A DNA stretch of 6,622 nt. Origin: Sulfurimonas sp. (lineage in GTDB: Bacteria > Campylobacterota > Campylobacteria > Campylobacterales > Sulfurimonadaceae). Position numbers and translations under genes: made by a program. The DNA is taken from NCBI GenBank assembly GCA_021161305.1, contig JAGHAW010000257.1, positions 1-6,622 on the forward strand, read 5' to 3'. Each line of letters starts with the position of its first letter. The first letter of the stretch is position 1. Below are positions 1-6,622 of this stretch, in pieces. The notes beneath the pieces are model-generated. The model was given only the letters and a program-made list of their open reading frames with translations, was not told where the DNA came from and did no database searches.

Positions 1-21
1 GGTTGCTTTCGGTTTCTCGTT

Positions 22-282
22 TTAATTCCGCATCAGAACGTTTTGTCCCATACGAACTCCATCACAAAACTCTACAAGTTCATAAGCATCATTAACAATT
101 AAAAAGCCATCATACATTTTTCTGATTTTAATTAGTTGAAGTTTCATAAAAGCATTGTCTGTATTTTTATTTCTATACTGAATTATCTCAGCATTGTTTT
201 TTTTGGCTATATCTATAAACTCTTTAAGAGAGACACCTTTTTTATCAAGCATCTCTTGGTCACAAAGAGCATAAAGTCTCAT
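22..282 (-). CDS. Truncated ThiE-like protein (thiamine-phosphate synthase family), probably a broken gene
   Basis: The 86-residue product matches the first part of a ThiE/TenI-type TIM barrel. It has an opening strand MRLYALCD, the QYRNK motif (35-39) where ThiE has its Q-x-R-x-K segment, VNDA (63-66) matching the VND strand that carries the first Mg ligand in true ThiE, and GVRMGQ (75-80) matching the GxHxGQ motif. Full ThiE joins the thiazole phosphate and HMP-PP into thiamine phosphate and is about 200 residues long. Here the family pattern ends at GQ, six unrelated residues follow, and a TAA stops the frame. The second Mg ligand, the pyrophosphate-binding loops and the rest of the barrel are missing, so activity is unlikely. 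Arg77 stands where the family usually has His. The ATG lies one base after the accD stop with only a weak AAG upstream, so translation probably depends on coupling to accD. It could be a pseudogene, a gene cut by insertion or recombination, or a sequencing or assembly error near the window edge. Family confidence is good; function confidence is low. Confidence 0.7.
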   Translation of the reverse strand: MRLYALCDQEMLDKKGVSLKEFIDIAKKNNAEIIQYRNKNTDNAFMKLQLIKIRKMYDGFLIVNDAYELVEFCDGVRMGQNVLMRN

Positions 283-283
283 C

Positions 284-1126
284 TTAAGTTTTTAAAAGAG
301 TTAAAATATCCGAAAGAGTCTTCTTAAGGTCATTTCTATTTACTATCATATCAATAGAACCATGCTCAAGTAAGAACTCTGCTCTTTGAAAACCATCTGG
401 AAGAGCTGAACCAATAGTCTGCTCAATAACTCTCTGCCCTGCAAAACCAATTAAAGCACCTGGTTCTGCTATGATAATATCACCAAGTGTAGCAAAAGAT
501 GCACTAACACCACCCATTGTAGGGTCAGTCAATACTGAAATATATGGTAAATTTTGTTTAGCTAGTTTTGCAAGTGCAGCTGAAGTTTTACTCATTTGAA
601 GAAGTGAGAATGTACTCTCCTGCATTCTAGCACCACCACTGGCACTTAAAATTATCAAACCTTCTCTATTTTCAATTGCACGATTTACAGCTCTTACAAT
701 TTTTTCACCCTCTACCGAACCTAATGAACCACCCATAAAAGCGAAATCAAATATAACTATTTGAGCAGATACCCCATTCATTTCTATCGAACCACTAACT
801 ACCGATGAAGTTTTACCAGTTTTTTTTGTAGCCTCTTCTAGTCTCTGTTTGTAAGACTTTTTATCTACAAATTTTAAAGGGTCCACGGGCTTTAAGTTTG
901 CATCAAATTCTATAAATGTACCCCCATCCGCTAAAAGAGCAAGTCTCTCTTTTACACCTATACGAATATGAAAACCACATTTCGGACATACATAGTTTTG
1001 GTTTTCAACCTCTTTATAGTACATAAGTGCTTGACAAGACTTACACTTTACCCAGTGAGAAGGTGCTTCGTTTTTTGTTGATTGTTTTTTATCAGAGTTA
1101 AAAGAGAAAATGCTTAAGAGGTTCAA
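284..1126 (-). CDS. accD: Acetyl-CoA carboxylase carboxyltransferase subunit beta
   Basis: AccD pairs with AccA to form the cytoplasmic carboxyltransferase that moves CO2 from carboxybiotin (on AccB) to acetyl-CoA, giving malonyl-CoA for fatty-acid synthesis. The 280-residue product has the usual bacterial AccD length. An N-terminal zinc ribbon has Cys28, Cys31, Cys47 and Cys50 (CX2C-X15-CX2C), preceded by the typical SHWVKC segment. The crotonase-like carboxyltransferase fold follows, with GGSLGSVEGEKI (132-143), GGARMQES (164-171), PTMGGVSASFA (202-212) and EPGALIGFAGQRVIEQT (221-237), all family signatures around the acyl-CoA and oxyanion sites. The start is TTG at 1124-1126: an in-frame TAA lies four codons upstream, AAGGA sits six bases before it, and no in-frame ATG occurs until residue 35, beyond the first two zinc cysteines. 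The gene has its own likely promoter and is followed after one base by the ThiE-like frame. accA is not in the window, as is usual where the two subunits are unlinked. Confidence 0.97.
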   Translation of the reverse strand: MNLLSIFSFNSDKKQSTKNEAPSHWVKCKSCQALMYYKEVENQNYVCPKCGFHIRIGVKERLALLADGGTFIEFDANLKPVDPLKFVDKKSYKQRLEEATKKTGKTSSVVSGSIEMNGVSAQIVIFDFAFMGGSLGSVEGEKIVRAVNRAIENREGLIILSASGGARMQESTFSLLQMSKTSAALAKLAKQNLPYISVLTDPTMGGVSASFATLGDIIIAEPGALIGFAGQRVIEQTIGSALPDGFQRAEFLLEHGSIDMIVNRNDLKKTLSDILTLLKT

Positions 1127-1132
1127 AGAGTA

Positions 1133-1138
1133 TCCTTA
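1133..1138 (-). promoter_or_regulatory. Ribosome binding site of accD (decides the TTG start)
   Basis: On the minus strand TAAGGA is followed by six bases and then TTG. AAGGA is a good Shine-Dalgarno core at normal spacing, and its TAA is also the in-frame stop that rules out any longer reading frame. Together these fix TTG at 1126 as the accD start. Confidence 0.8.
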
Positions 1139-1155
1139 GTATATAAATAACGCCC

Positions 1156-1183
1156 ATTATACCAAAGTTATACTTATTGCAAA
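1156..1183 (-). promoter_or_regulatory. Putative sigma70-type promoter of accD-thiE
   Basis: The minus strand carries a perfect TATAAT -10 box (complement at 1156-1161). Upstream is TTTGCA (complement at 1178-1183, 16-base spacer) or TTGCAA (1177-1182, 15-base spacer) as a weak -35. Transcription would start near 1149, leaving a leader of about 23 bases that holds the accD ribosome binding site. The -35 match is poor, but Campylobacterota promoters are known to rely mainly on the -10 box and AT-rich upstream DNA, which is present here. The position between the palindrome and accD argues that accD is transcribed separately from gltBD. No operator is visible. Confidence 0.6.
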
Positions 1184-1217
1184 GAATTTTTGAAATTTAT
1201 AGTAAAAGTCACTCACT

Positions 1218-1247
1218 CTCGTTCCCATGCTCCAGCGTGGGAACGAG
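1218..1247. repeat. GC-rich 30-base palindrome, probable dispersed repeat; possible 3' end hairpin of gltBD
   Basis: Two 14-base arms, CTCGTTCCCATGCT and AGCGTGGGAACGAG, flank CC. They are complementary except at one position. Read from the plus strand that position is a U-G wobble; read from the minus strand, the direction of the flanking genes, it is a C-A mismatch inside a long stem (10 paired bases, the mismatch, then 2 more pairs closing a 4-base loop). The element is far richer in GC than its surroundings and starts 7 bases past the gltD stop. No T-run follows directly in the gltD direction (AGTGAGTGAC, then four Ts), so it is not a classic intrinsic terminator, although such a stem could still end or protect the mRNA. 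From memory, GTTCCCACGCTCCAGCGTGGGAAC-like palindromes recur in many environmental bacterial genomes; copy number here is not visible. Confidence 0.8.
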
Positions 1248-1254
1248 GTCTATG

Positions 1255-2640
1255 CTATTTAAGTAGAGAGTTAGCTATACTTCTAGCTGCTTCACGACCA
1301 TCATAGGCTGCTGTTACAACTAAATCAGCACCTCTGTAGCAGTCACCACCGGCGTAGATGCCGGCAGTTGTTGTTTCGTGACTCTCTTCATCTATAATAA
1401 TCCCACCCCATGAATTTGTCTCTATTCCATTTTCAGCTAAAAATGATGGAACAAGAGGGTCAAATCCTAAAGACATTATAACAACATCAGCATTAACTCT
1501 GAACTCACTACCTTTGATCTCTTCCATTCTTTGGCGACCACTTTTATCTTTTGCACCTAAAGTAGTCTTAACAACTTCAACAGCAATAGCACTGCCACTC
1601 TCATCTAAAACTATCTCTTTTGGAGAGGCAAAAAAAGTAAAATCAACACCCTCTTCCATAGCATTTTTATACTCTTTTTTACTCCCCGGCATATTGTATG
1701 CGTCACGACGATAGAGACAAGTTACACTTCTAGCCCCCTCTCTTTTAGCAGTTCTAAGACAATCCATAGCGGTATCGCCACCACCTATTACAACTATATT
1801 TAAGTCTTTAAAATCAAATTTTTTATCATAATCAGTTTTAAAGTTTTTCTTTCCAATCGCAGTTAAATAATCCATAGCATCATAAACATTAGCAGCCTGC
1901 TCACCAGCTAAACCAGCACTCTTAGGTTTAGTTGCACCGATTCCTATAAACATTGCATCATGAGAATCTGCAACCTCTTCAAAAGATATATTCTCTCCAA
2001 CTTTACAGTTCAGTACAAGTTCCAATCCACCATCTTCAAGAAGTTTAACTCGTCTCTCAACTATTTTTTTATCAAGTTTAAAGTTAGGAATACCATAAGT
2101 CAGAAGTCCACCTGCTCTATCACTGCTCTCATACATAGTTACCCCAATCCCTGAACGCAAAAGATATGTAGCTACAGAAAGACCGGCAGGACCACTTCCT
2201 ATCACAGCTACCTTTTTATTTACAGTAATTCCAGGAAATTCCGGTTTAAATCCAGCCTTAAAACCCTCTTCTGTAATGTGAGTCTCTACTGAACCGATAG
2301 TAATAGCACCATGACCATCATTCAAAGTACAGTCACCCTCACAAAGTCTATCATGTGGACAAACTCTACCCATAACTTCGGGAAAAGGTGATGGTTCATT
2401 TGAAAGCTTAAATGCAAACTCCAAATCTTTTTCACTTATAGCCTTTAGCCATTGAGGGATGTAGTTGTGAAGTGGACATTTATTTAGACAAAATGGGTCT
2501 CCACACTGGATACATCTCTCACTTTGAGCAGCTGCATCATCACGGTTAAATATCTCATATATTTCACCGAAATCTTTTGTTCTCTCTACTATTAACCTTT
2601 TAGTTGGTTCTAATCTCTCTGTTGTTAAATATTCTCTCAT
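1255..2640 (-). CDS. gltD: Glutamate synthase small subunit (NADPH-dependent GOGAT beta chain)
   Basis: GltD takes electrons from NAD(P)H through FAD and passes them by iron-sulfur centres to GltB, which uses them to form glutamate from 2-oxoglutarate and glutamine-derived ammonia. The 461-residue length is typical. The N-terminal part carries the cysteines for the [4Fe-4S] clusters: Cys43, 46, 51 and 55 (CX2CX4CX3C) and Cys94, 100 and 104 in the RVCPHDRLCEGDC segment. The FAD-binding Rossmann motif is VAVIGSGPAG (144-153), with the ESSDRAGGLLTYGIP segment (171-185) following it. The NAD(P)H-binding motif is VVIGGGDTAMD (283-293). The C-terminal GIYAGGDCYRGADLVVTAA (427-445) closes the FAD site. 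The ATG lies two bases after the gltB stop, so the two subunits are co-transcribed and probably translationally coupled. Related FAD/Fe-S reductases (dihydropyrimidine dehydrogenase, NfnB) share the fold, but the adjacent gltB settles the assignment. The cofactor choice between NADPH and NADH cannot be read by eye. Confidence 0.97.
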   Translation of the reverse strand: MREYLTTERLEPTKRLIVERTKDFGEIYEIFNRDDAAAQSERCIQCGDPFCLNKCPLHNYIPQWLKAISEKDLEFAFKLSNEPSPFPEVMGRVCPHDRLCEGDCTLNDGHGAITIGSVETHITEEGFKAGFKPEFPGITVNKKVAVIGSGPAGLSVATYLLRSGIGVTMYESSDRAGGLLTYGIPNFKLDKKIVERRVKLLEDGGLELVLNCKVGENISFEEVADSHDAMFIGIGATKPKSAGLAGEQAANVYDAMDYLTAIGKKNFKTDYDKKFDFKDLNIVVIGGGDTAMDCLRTAKREGARSVTCLYRRDAYNMPGSKKEYKNAMEEGVDFTFFASPKEIVLDESGSAIAVEVVKTTLGAKDKSGRQRMEEIKGSEFRVNADVVIMSLGFDPLVPSFLAENGIETNSWGGIIIDEESHETTTAGIYAGGDCYRGADLVVTAAYDGREAARSIANSLLK

Positions 2641-2642
2641 AA

Positions 2643-5600
2643 TTAGTCTCCATTCTCAAGGTTAAGAGGTAGTTTAGTTAAGTTTTTCGGTTTTACTAAC
2701 CAAAAGTTTCTAACCTCTACTCTAAAGTTTTCCAGTAAATCTTTAGCTTTTTTACTATCTGTTTCAACAACATAATCTTTTATCAGTCGCTTGAGTAGAT
2801 GTCTAGCATCTGCACTTTCATCTGTATCTATACGCATCGCATCAACAAGTTCACGATTCACATTTTCAACAAAAGAATGATCTGCATCATAAACAAAACT
2901 AATCCCACCGGTCATACCTGCACCAAAATTGATTCCTGTTCGACCTAGCATTACAACTATACCACCGGTCATATATTCACAAGCATTATCTCCTGAACCC
3001 TCGACTATTGCTAAAGCTCCAGAGTTACGAACAGCGAATCTCTCTCCAACACTTCCCGAAATATAGAGCTTACCACCAGTTGCACCATATAGACAAGTGT
3101 TACCACCAGCACCATAAACTTCACCCTCGTTATCTGAAGTGATAATAATTTTACCACCATGCATGCCCTTACCGATATAGTCATTTGCTACACCTTTAAG
3201 GTAGATAGAGAGACCAGGGATAAGAAATGCACCAAGAGCCTGACCAGCAATTCCTGTAAGATTTATCTTGATAGTATCAGCTTTTAATCCTGCATCACCA
3301 TAAAACTGAGCAATCTCACCGCTAATCAAAGCACCAAAACTTCTATTTAGATTGGTTATCTCTCTAGTTATTCTTATGGAGTGTTTTGGATGTTTTATAG
3401 CACTGTATGCCTCTTTTAAAACATCTTTTTCAAAGGAGTTATCATCAAATGGAGGGTTAAATTTTTGTTGATGAGTATTGACACCCTCTTCTTCATGCAA
3501 AACTGAAGAGAAGTCAAACTTACGAGCAAATTCATCATCTACAACTTTTAGCAAATCAACACGACCTACCATCTCCTCCATAGTTTTAAAACCAAGTTCA
3601 GCCATAATAGAACGAATATCTCCAGCTAAAAGAGTAAAAAAGTTTATAACTTGACCTACATGCCCTTTAAAAAACTCTTGGCGAAGTTTTTCATTTTGAG
3701 TTGCGATACCCACAGAACACTTATTTACATGACAAATACGAAGCATTTTACAACCAACAATAGTTAAAACACCTGTACCAAATGCGTAAGATTCAGCACC
3801 TAAAAGTGCAGCTTTTACAACATCTAAACCAGTTTTCAGACCACCATCAGCTTGAAGTTCTACAAGTTCTCTAAGATTGTTAGCCTTAAGAGCGTTATGT
3901 GCTTCACTAAGTCCAATTTCCCAAGGATTACCTGCAAATTTTATGGAAGTAAGTGGAGCAGCCCCAGTACCACCATCACCGCCAGAGATGATGATTTTAT
4001 CTGCATAAGCTTTTGCAACACCGGCAGCAATTGTTCCAACACCTATAGTTGAAACAAGTTTAACAGCAACTCTGGAGTGAGGATTTACCTGCTTAACATC
4101 AAATATAAGTTGAGCTAAATCTTCTATAGAGTATATGTCATGGTGTGGTGGAGGTGAAATAAGCGTAACACCTGGAACAGTATGACGAAGTTTTCCGATT
4201 AGTGGAGTTACTTTATGCCCAGGAAGCTGACCACCTTCACCTGGTTTTGCACCTTGAGCCACTTTAATCTGAATCTCTTCAGCACTTCTAAGATACGCCG
4301 GAGTTACACCAAATCTACCAGATGCAACTTGCTTGATTTTAGAACCTCTCTCTGTGCCAAATCTATCCTTGTCTTCTCCACCCTCTCCAGAATTTGATTG
4401 TCCACCGATTCTGTTCATGGCAATTGCTATAGTCTCATGAGCTTCTGGTGAAATAGAACCAAGACTCATCGCAGCCGATGCGAATCTTTTGAATATCTCC
4501 TCTTTTGATTCTACTTCGCTAATATCTATAGATTCTCTATCTGATTTAAACTCAAAGAAATCGCGAATAAACTTAAGACCTCTTTTATTAACCAAATCTT
4601 TTAGCTTATCAAAATCCTCTTTTTTACCACTATCTGCAACTGCATGAATAGCGTGAATAACGGCAGGACCAAAATCGTGATGTTCCTGACCAGTGTAAAA
4701 TTTATAGTATCCACCTATATTTAACGGGAAAATTTTCTTGAAACCATCCTCTTTAAATGCTTCGCAGTGATATTTTGTAATTCTTTCATCAATATCGCTA
4801 TATTCAAGTCCATGCAGAGACGAGTTTGAATTCTCAAAACATTCTTGAACAATTTCACGACTTAAACCAAGAACATCAAAGAGAGCTGAATTTCTGTAAG
4901 AAGCTATAGTCGCAATACCCATTTTTGACATAATTTTTAACAGACCTGCATTTAAAGCTCTATATACAGATTTTACAGCTTCTTTGCACTCTAAGTTTAT
5001 AGATTTAGATTTTTCAACTTGGTCTATCACTGTTGCAATAAGCAGATTTGGATATATTGCACTTGCACCATAACCTATAAGAACTGCTGCACTGTGAGAA
5101 TCAACAACTTCTCCGGTTATAGCAACCAGAGATACCAAATGACGAGTTTTAGCTTTTAACAGAGCAAGGTTAAGACGACCGATAACCATAGCCATTGGTA
5201 TAACTTTGTTATCTATATTAAAATTACTATCATCTAAGAGAACAACTCTTGTACCTTCATTAATTACTGATGAAACTACATCCGATGCAAGTTTGTCAAG
5301 TGCATCTTTTAAATCTTTTTTGTAAGTTGTAGAGAAAGTCGCATAGTGATAGTAAGCTTGATATCTAGGTGATTTTTTATCTCCAAACGATTTTAAAACA
5401 TCAAGTTTCTCTTTGGTAATGATAGGAGAGATTGATTTTAGACGCTGAGCATGAGATGGAATCTCATTTAAAATATTATGAACTTCACCAAAACCTGTAT
5501 TGAGACTCATAACAACTTTTTCACGAATTGGGTCAATTGGTGGGTTTGTTACCTGAGCAAATTTTTGCTTAAAATAGTCAGTAAAGTTTCTCTGTTTATT

Positions 5601-6622
5601 CGAAAAAGCAGCAAGTGGCGTATCATCACCCATAGATCCAACGGCCTCTTTAGAATCTTTAATCATTGGCTCAATTACCTGTTCAACTATCTCTTGAGTG
5701 ATATTGAAAAATCTCTGTTTTTTAACAAAGTTTGTATTATCAAAACTAAATGAAGCAGAATGCTGTTCTTCTACATGCTCTTGAAGATAGATCATATGCT
5801 CATTTAACCACTTCATATAAGGGTTTGAGCTTTTTAAATAATCATTAATTTGCTCATTTTTAAGAACTTTACCAAATTTTAGGTCAAGCCCTATCATCTC
5901 TCCTGATTGAAGACGACCTCTCTCTTTTATATCTTCTTCTGCAATATCAACAACACCATACTCACTGGCAATAAGGATGTTGTTGTCTTTTGTAATAATA
6001 TATTTTGAAGGACGAAGACCATTTCTATCTAGTACACAACCAATATAACGACCATCAGTTACAGAGAATGCCGCTGGACCATCCCAAGCTTCAAAAACAG
6101 TTGATTGGTACTCATAAAAAGCACGAAGTTCTGCATCCATATGTGGAGCATTTTGCCAAGCTGAAGGTATAACTGCTCTTGCAGCCTTGAAAAAATCCAT
6201 GCCATTAACAATAAGAAACTCAAAAAAGTTATCAGCTGAAGCACTATCTGAAGAGTTAAGCTGCAAAATTGGTAAGATTCTAGCTATCTCTTCATCACTG
6301 AAAACTTCACTTTTAATAGATTCAGACTTTATCTCTACCTTTACCCGATTACCTTCAACAGAGTTAATTTCACCATTATGAGCAACTGCACGAAATGGTT
6401 GTGCTAGTCTCCACTCTGGAAGTGTATTTGTTGAGAATCTTTGATGAAAAAGTGAAAAAGAGATTTTAAAAGAATCATTTTGAAGGTCTTTGTAAAACTC
6501 TTTTATATGAGTAGGCATTACAAGCCCTTTGTATGAAAGAACTTTTGAACTCATAGAAGAGATGTAAAAATCTCTGTCATCGATGAGTTTATGCTCCGTC
6601 TCTTTGCGAGAAAGATATAGAA
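2643..6622 (-). CDS. gltB: Glutamate synthase large subunit (GOGAT alpha chain), 5' end outside the window
   Basis: GltB hydrolyses glutamine in an N-terminal glutaminase domain, channels the ammonia to an FMN site, and makes glutamate from 2-oxoglutarate. About 1325 codons are visible against roughly 1500 in the family. The frame stays open from the ATG at 6554 to the edge, and those 22 extra codons (ending DRDFYISS) still read as family sequence, so that ATG is internal. The catalytic N-terminal Cys is not visible. Counting from that Met: the rest of the class II glutaminase domain, with FHQRFSTNT (36-44), AHNGEIN (58-64) and DRNGLRP (176-182); the central domain, with MGDDTPLAAFS (308-318) and LNTGFGEV (351-358); the FMN synthase domain, with MSLGSIS (696-702), SGEGGED (722-728), GAKPGEGGQLPG (768-779), SPPPHHDIYS (800-809) and SGGDGGTGAAP (857-867); [3Fe-4S] cysteines 935, 941 and 946 (CX5CX4C); and the C-terminal glycine-rich beta-helix (about 1100-1220). 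No break or missing visible motif was found. It forms an operon with gltD. Confidence 0.97.
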   Translation of the reverse strand, partial: LYLSRKETEHKLIDDRDFYISSMSSKVLSYKGLVMPTHIKEFYKDLQNDSFKISFSLFHQRFSTNTLPEWRLAQPFRAVAHNGEINSVEGNRVKVEIKSESIKSEVFSDEEIARILPILQLNSSDSASADNFFEFLIVNGMDFFKAARAVIPSAWQNAPHMDAELRAFYEYQSTVFEAWDGPAAFSVTDGRYIGCVLDRNGLRPSKYIITKDNNILIASEYGVVDIAEEDIKERGRLQSGEMIGLDLKFGKVLKNEQINDYLKSSNPYMKWLNEHMIYLQEHVEEQHSASFSFDNTNFVKKQRFFNITQEIVEQVIEPMIKDSKEAVGSMGDDTPLAAFSNKQRNFTDYFKQKFAQVTNPPIDPIREKVVMSLNTGFGEVHNILNEIPSHAQRLKSISPIITKEKLDVLKSFGDKKSPRYQAYYHYATFSTTYKKDLKDALDKLASDVVSSVINEGTRVVLLDDSNFNIDNKVIPMAMVIGRLNLALLKAKTRHLVSLVAITGEVVDSHSAAVLIGYGASAIYPNLLIATVIDQVEKSKSINLECKEAVKSVYRALNAGLLKIMSKMGIATIASYRNSALFDVLGLSREIVQECFENSNSSLHGLEYSDIDERITKYHCEAFKEDGFKKIFPLNIGGYYKFYTGQEHHDFGPAVIHAIHAVADSGKKEDFDKLKDLVNKRGLKFIRDFFEFKSDRESIDISEVESKEEIFKRFASAAMSLGSISPEAHETIAIAMNRIGGQSNSGEGGEDKDRFGTERGSKIKQVASGRFGVTPAYLRSAEEIQIKVAQGAKPGEGGQLPGHKVTPLIGKLRHTVPGVTLISPPPHHDIYSIEDLAQLIFDVKQVNPHSRVAVKLVSTIGVGTIAAGVAKAYADKIIISGGDGGTGAAPLTSIKFAGNPWEIGLSEAHNALKANNLRELVELQADGGLKTGLDVVKAALLGAESYAFGTGVLTIVGCKMLRICHVNKCSVGIATQNEKLRQEFFKGHVGQVINFFTLLAGDIRSIMAELGFKTMEEMVGRVDLLKVVDDEFARKFDFSSVLHEEEGVNTHQQKFNPPFDDNSFEKDVLKEAYSAIKHPKHSIRITREITNLNRSFGALISGEIAQFYGDAGLKADTIKINLTGIAGQALGAFLIPGLSIYLKGVANDYIGKGMHGGKIIITSDNEGEVYGAGGNTCLYGATGGKLYISGSVGERFAVRNSGALAIVEGSGDNACEYMTGGIVVMLGRTGINFGAGMTGGISFVYDADHSFVENVNRELVDAMRIDTDESADARHLLKRLIKDYVVETDSKKAKDLLENFRVEVRNFWLVKPKNLTKLPLNLENGD
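2647..2651 (-). promoter_or_regulatory. Ribosome binding site of gltD, inside the end of gltB
   Basis: The minus strand reads GGAGA, six bases, then the gltD ATG. The motif overlaps the last two sense codons of gltB, so ribosomes finishing gltB would be placed to start gltD. This fits the need for matched amounts of the two subunits. Confidence 0.75.

Noticed and set aside
1..42. Group II intron or insertion-sequence end at the left edge
   Set aside because: The tail is divergent, but no terminal inverted repeat, target duplication or intron boundary can be shown in 42 bases, so no mobile element is called.
136..327. Plus-strand frame of 63 codons opposite the ThiE-like gene
   Set aside because: It overlaps the accD-thiE junction in antisense, has no recognisable family pattern, and is the kind of chance frame common in AT-rich DNA.
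1218..1247. Palindrome as a classic Rho-independent terminator of gltBD
   Set aside because: The stem is strong, but no U-run follows it on the minus strand (only four Ts after ten other bases), and it carries a C-A mismatch in that direction. It is kept as a repeat with a possible 3'-end role.
1127..1254. tRNA, small RNA gene or riboswitch in the only intergenic gap
   Set aside because: Apart from the palindrome and promoter-like boxes, no cloverleaf, riboswitch core or further stem-loop was seen. The predicted accD leader of about 23 bases is too short for a riboswitch.
1514..1714. Plus-strand frame opposite gltD
   Set aside because: It lies fully antisense to conserved gltD sequence and its product matches nothing recognisable; the same applies to 1960-2154.
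3852..4397. Plus-strand frames at 3852-4052 and 4215-4397
   Set aside because: Both are antisense shadows of the strongly conserved FMN domain of gltB.
5478..5753. Plus-strand 91-codon frame, Trp/Asn-rich
   Set aside because: It is antisense to the gltB central domain. Its composition reflects the complement of Lys/Asn/Gln codons, and it has no family features.
6059..6381. Short frames at 6059-6244 (minus) and 6187-6381 (plus)
   Set aside because: Both overlap intact gltB coding sequence in other frames; the minus one is an out-of-frame reading of the glutaminase domain region.

Overview
The window is AT-rich and every gene lies on the minus strand, so it reads from high to low coordinates. 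Three features point to a Campylobacterota (Epsilonproteobacteria) genome of the Sulfurimonas type: the AT-rich coding sequence, Lys/Ile/Asn-rich proteins, and a ThiE-like gene directly behind accD. This placement rests on recalled protein character and gene order, not on a search. Layout in transcription order: (1) gltB, the large subunit of glutamate synthase, enters from the right edge without its 5' end and stops at 2643; (2) gltD, the small subunit, follows after 2 bases (2640-1255) with its Shine-Dalgarno inside the last gltB codons; (3) a 128-base gap (1127-1254) holds a GC-rich 30-base palindrome 7 bases after the gltD stop, then a sigma70-like promoter; (4) accD, the beta subunit of acetyl-CoA carboxylase, starts at a TTG codon (1126-284); (5) one base later comes a ThiE-like frame (282-22) that ends after only 86 codons, far short of a full thiamine-phosphate synthase. 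There are thus two transcription units. gltBD makes glutamate from glutamine and 2-oxoglutarate (nitrogen assimilation). accD-thiE joins a fatty-acid synthesis subunit to a thiamine-pathway relative, probably by historical gene order rather than shared function. Most of the window is ordinary core metabolism, and I see no new defence, mobile or RNA system. The two places worth a second look are the left edge (1-54), where the ThiE-like gene loses its family character and stops early, and the palindrome at 1218-1247, which resembles a dispersed repeat more than a textbook terminator.
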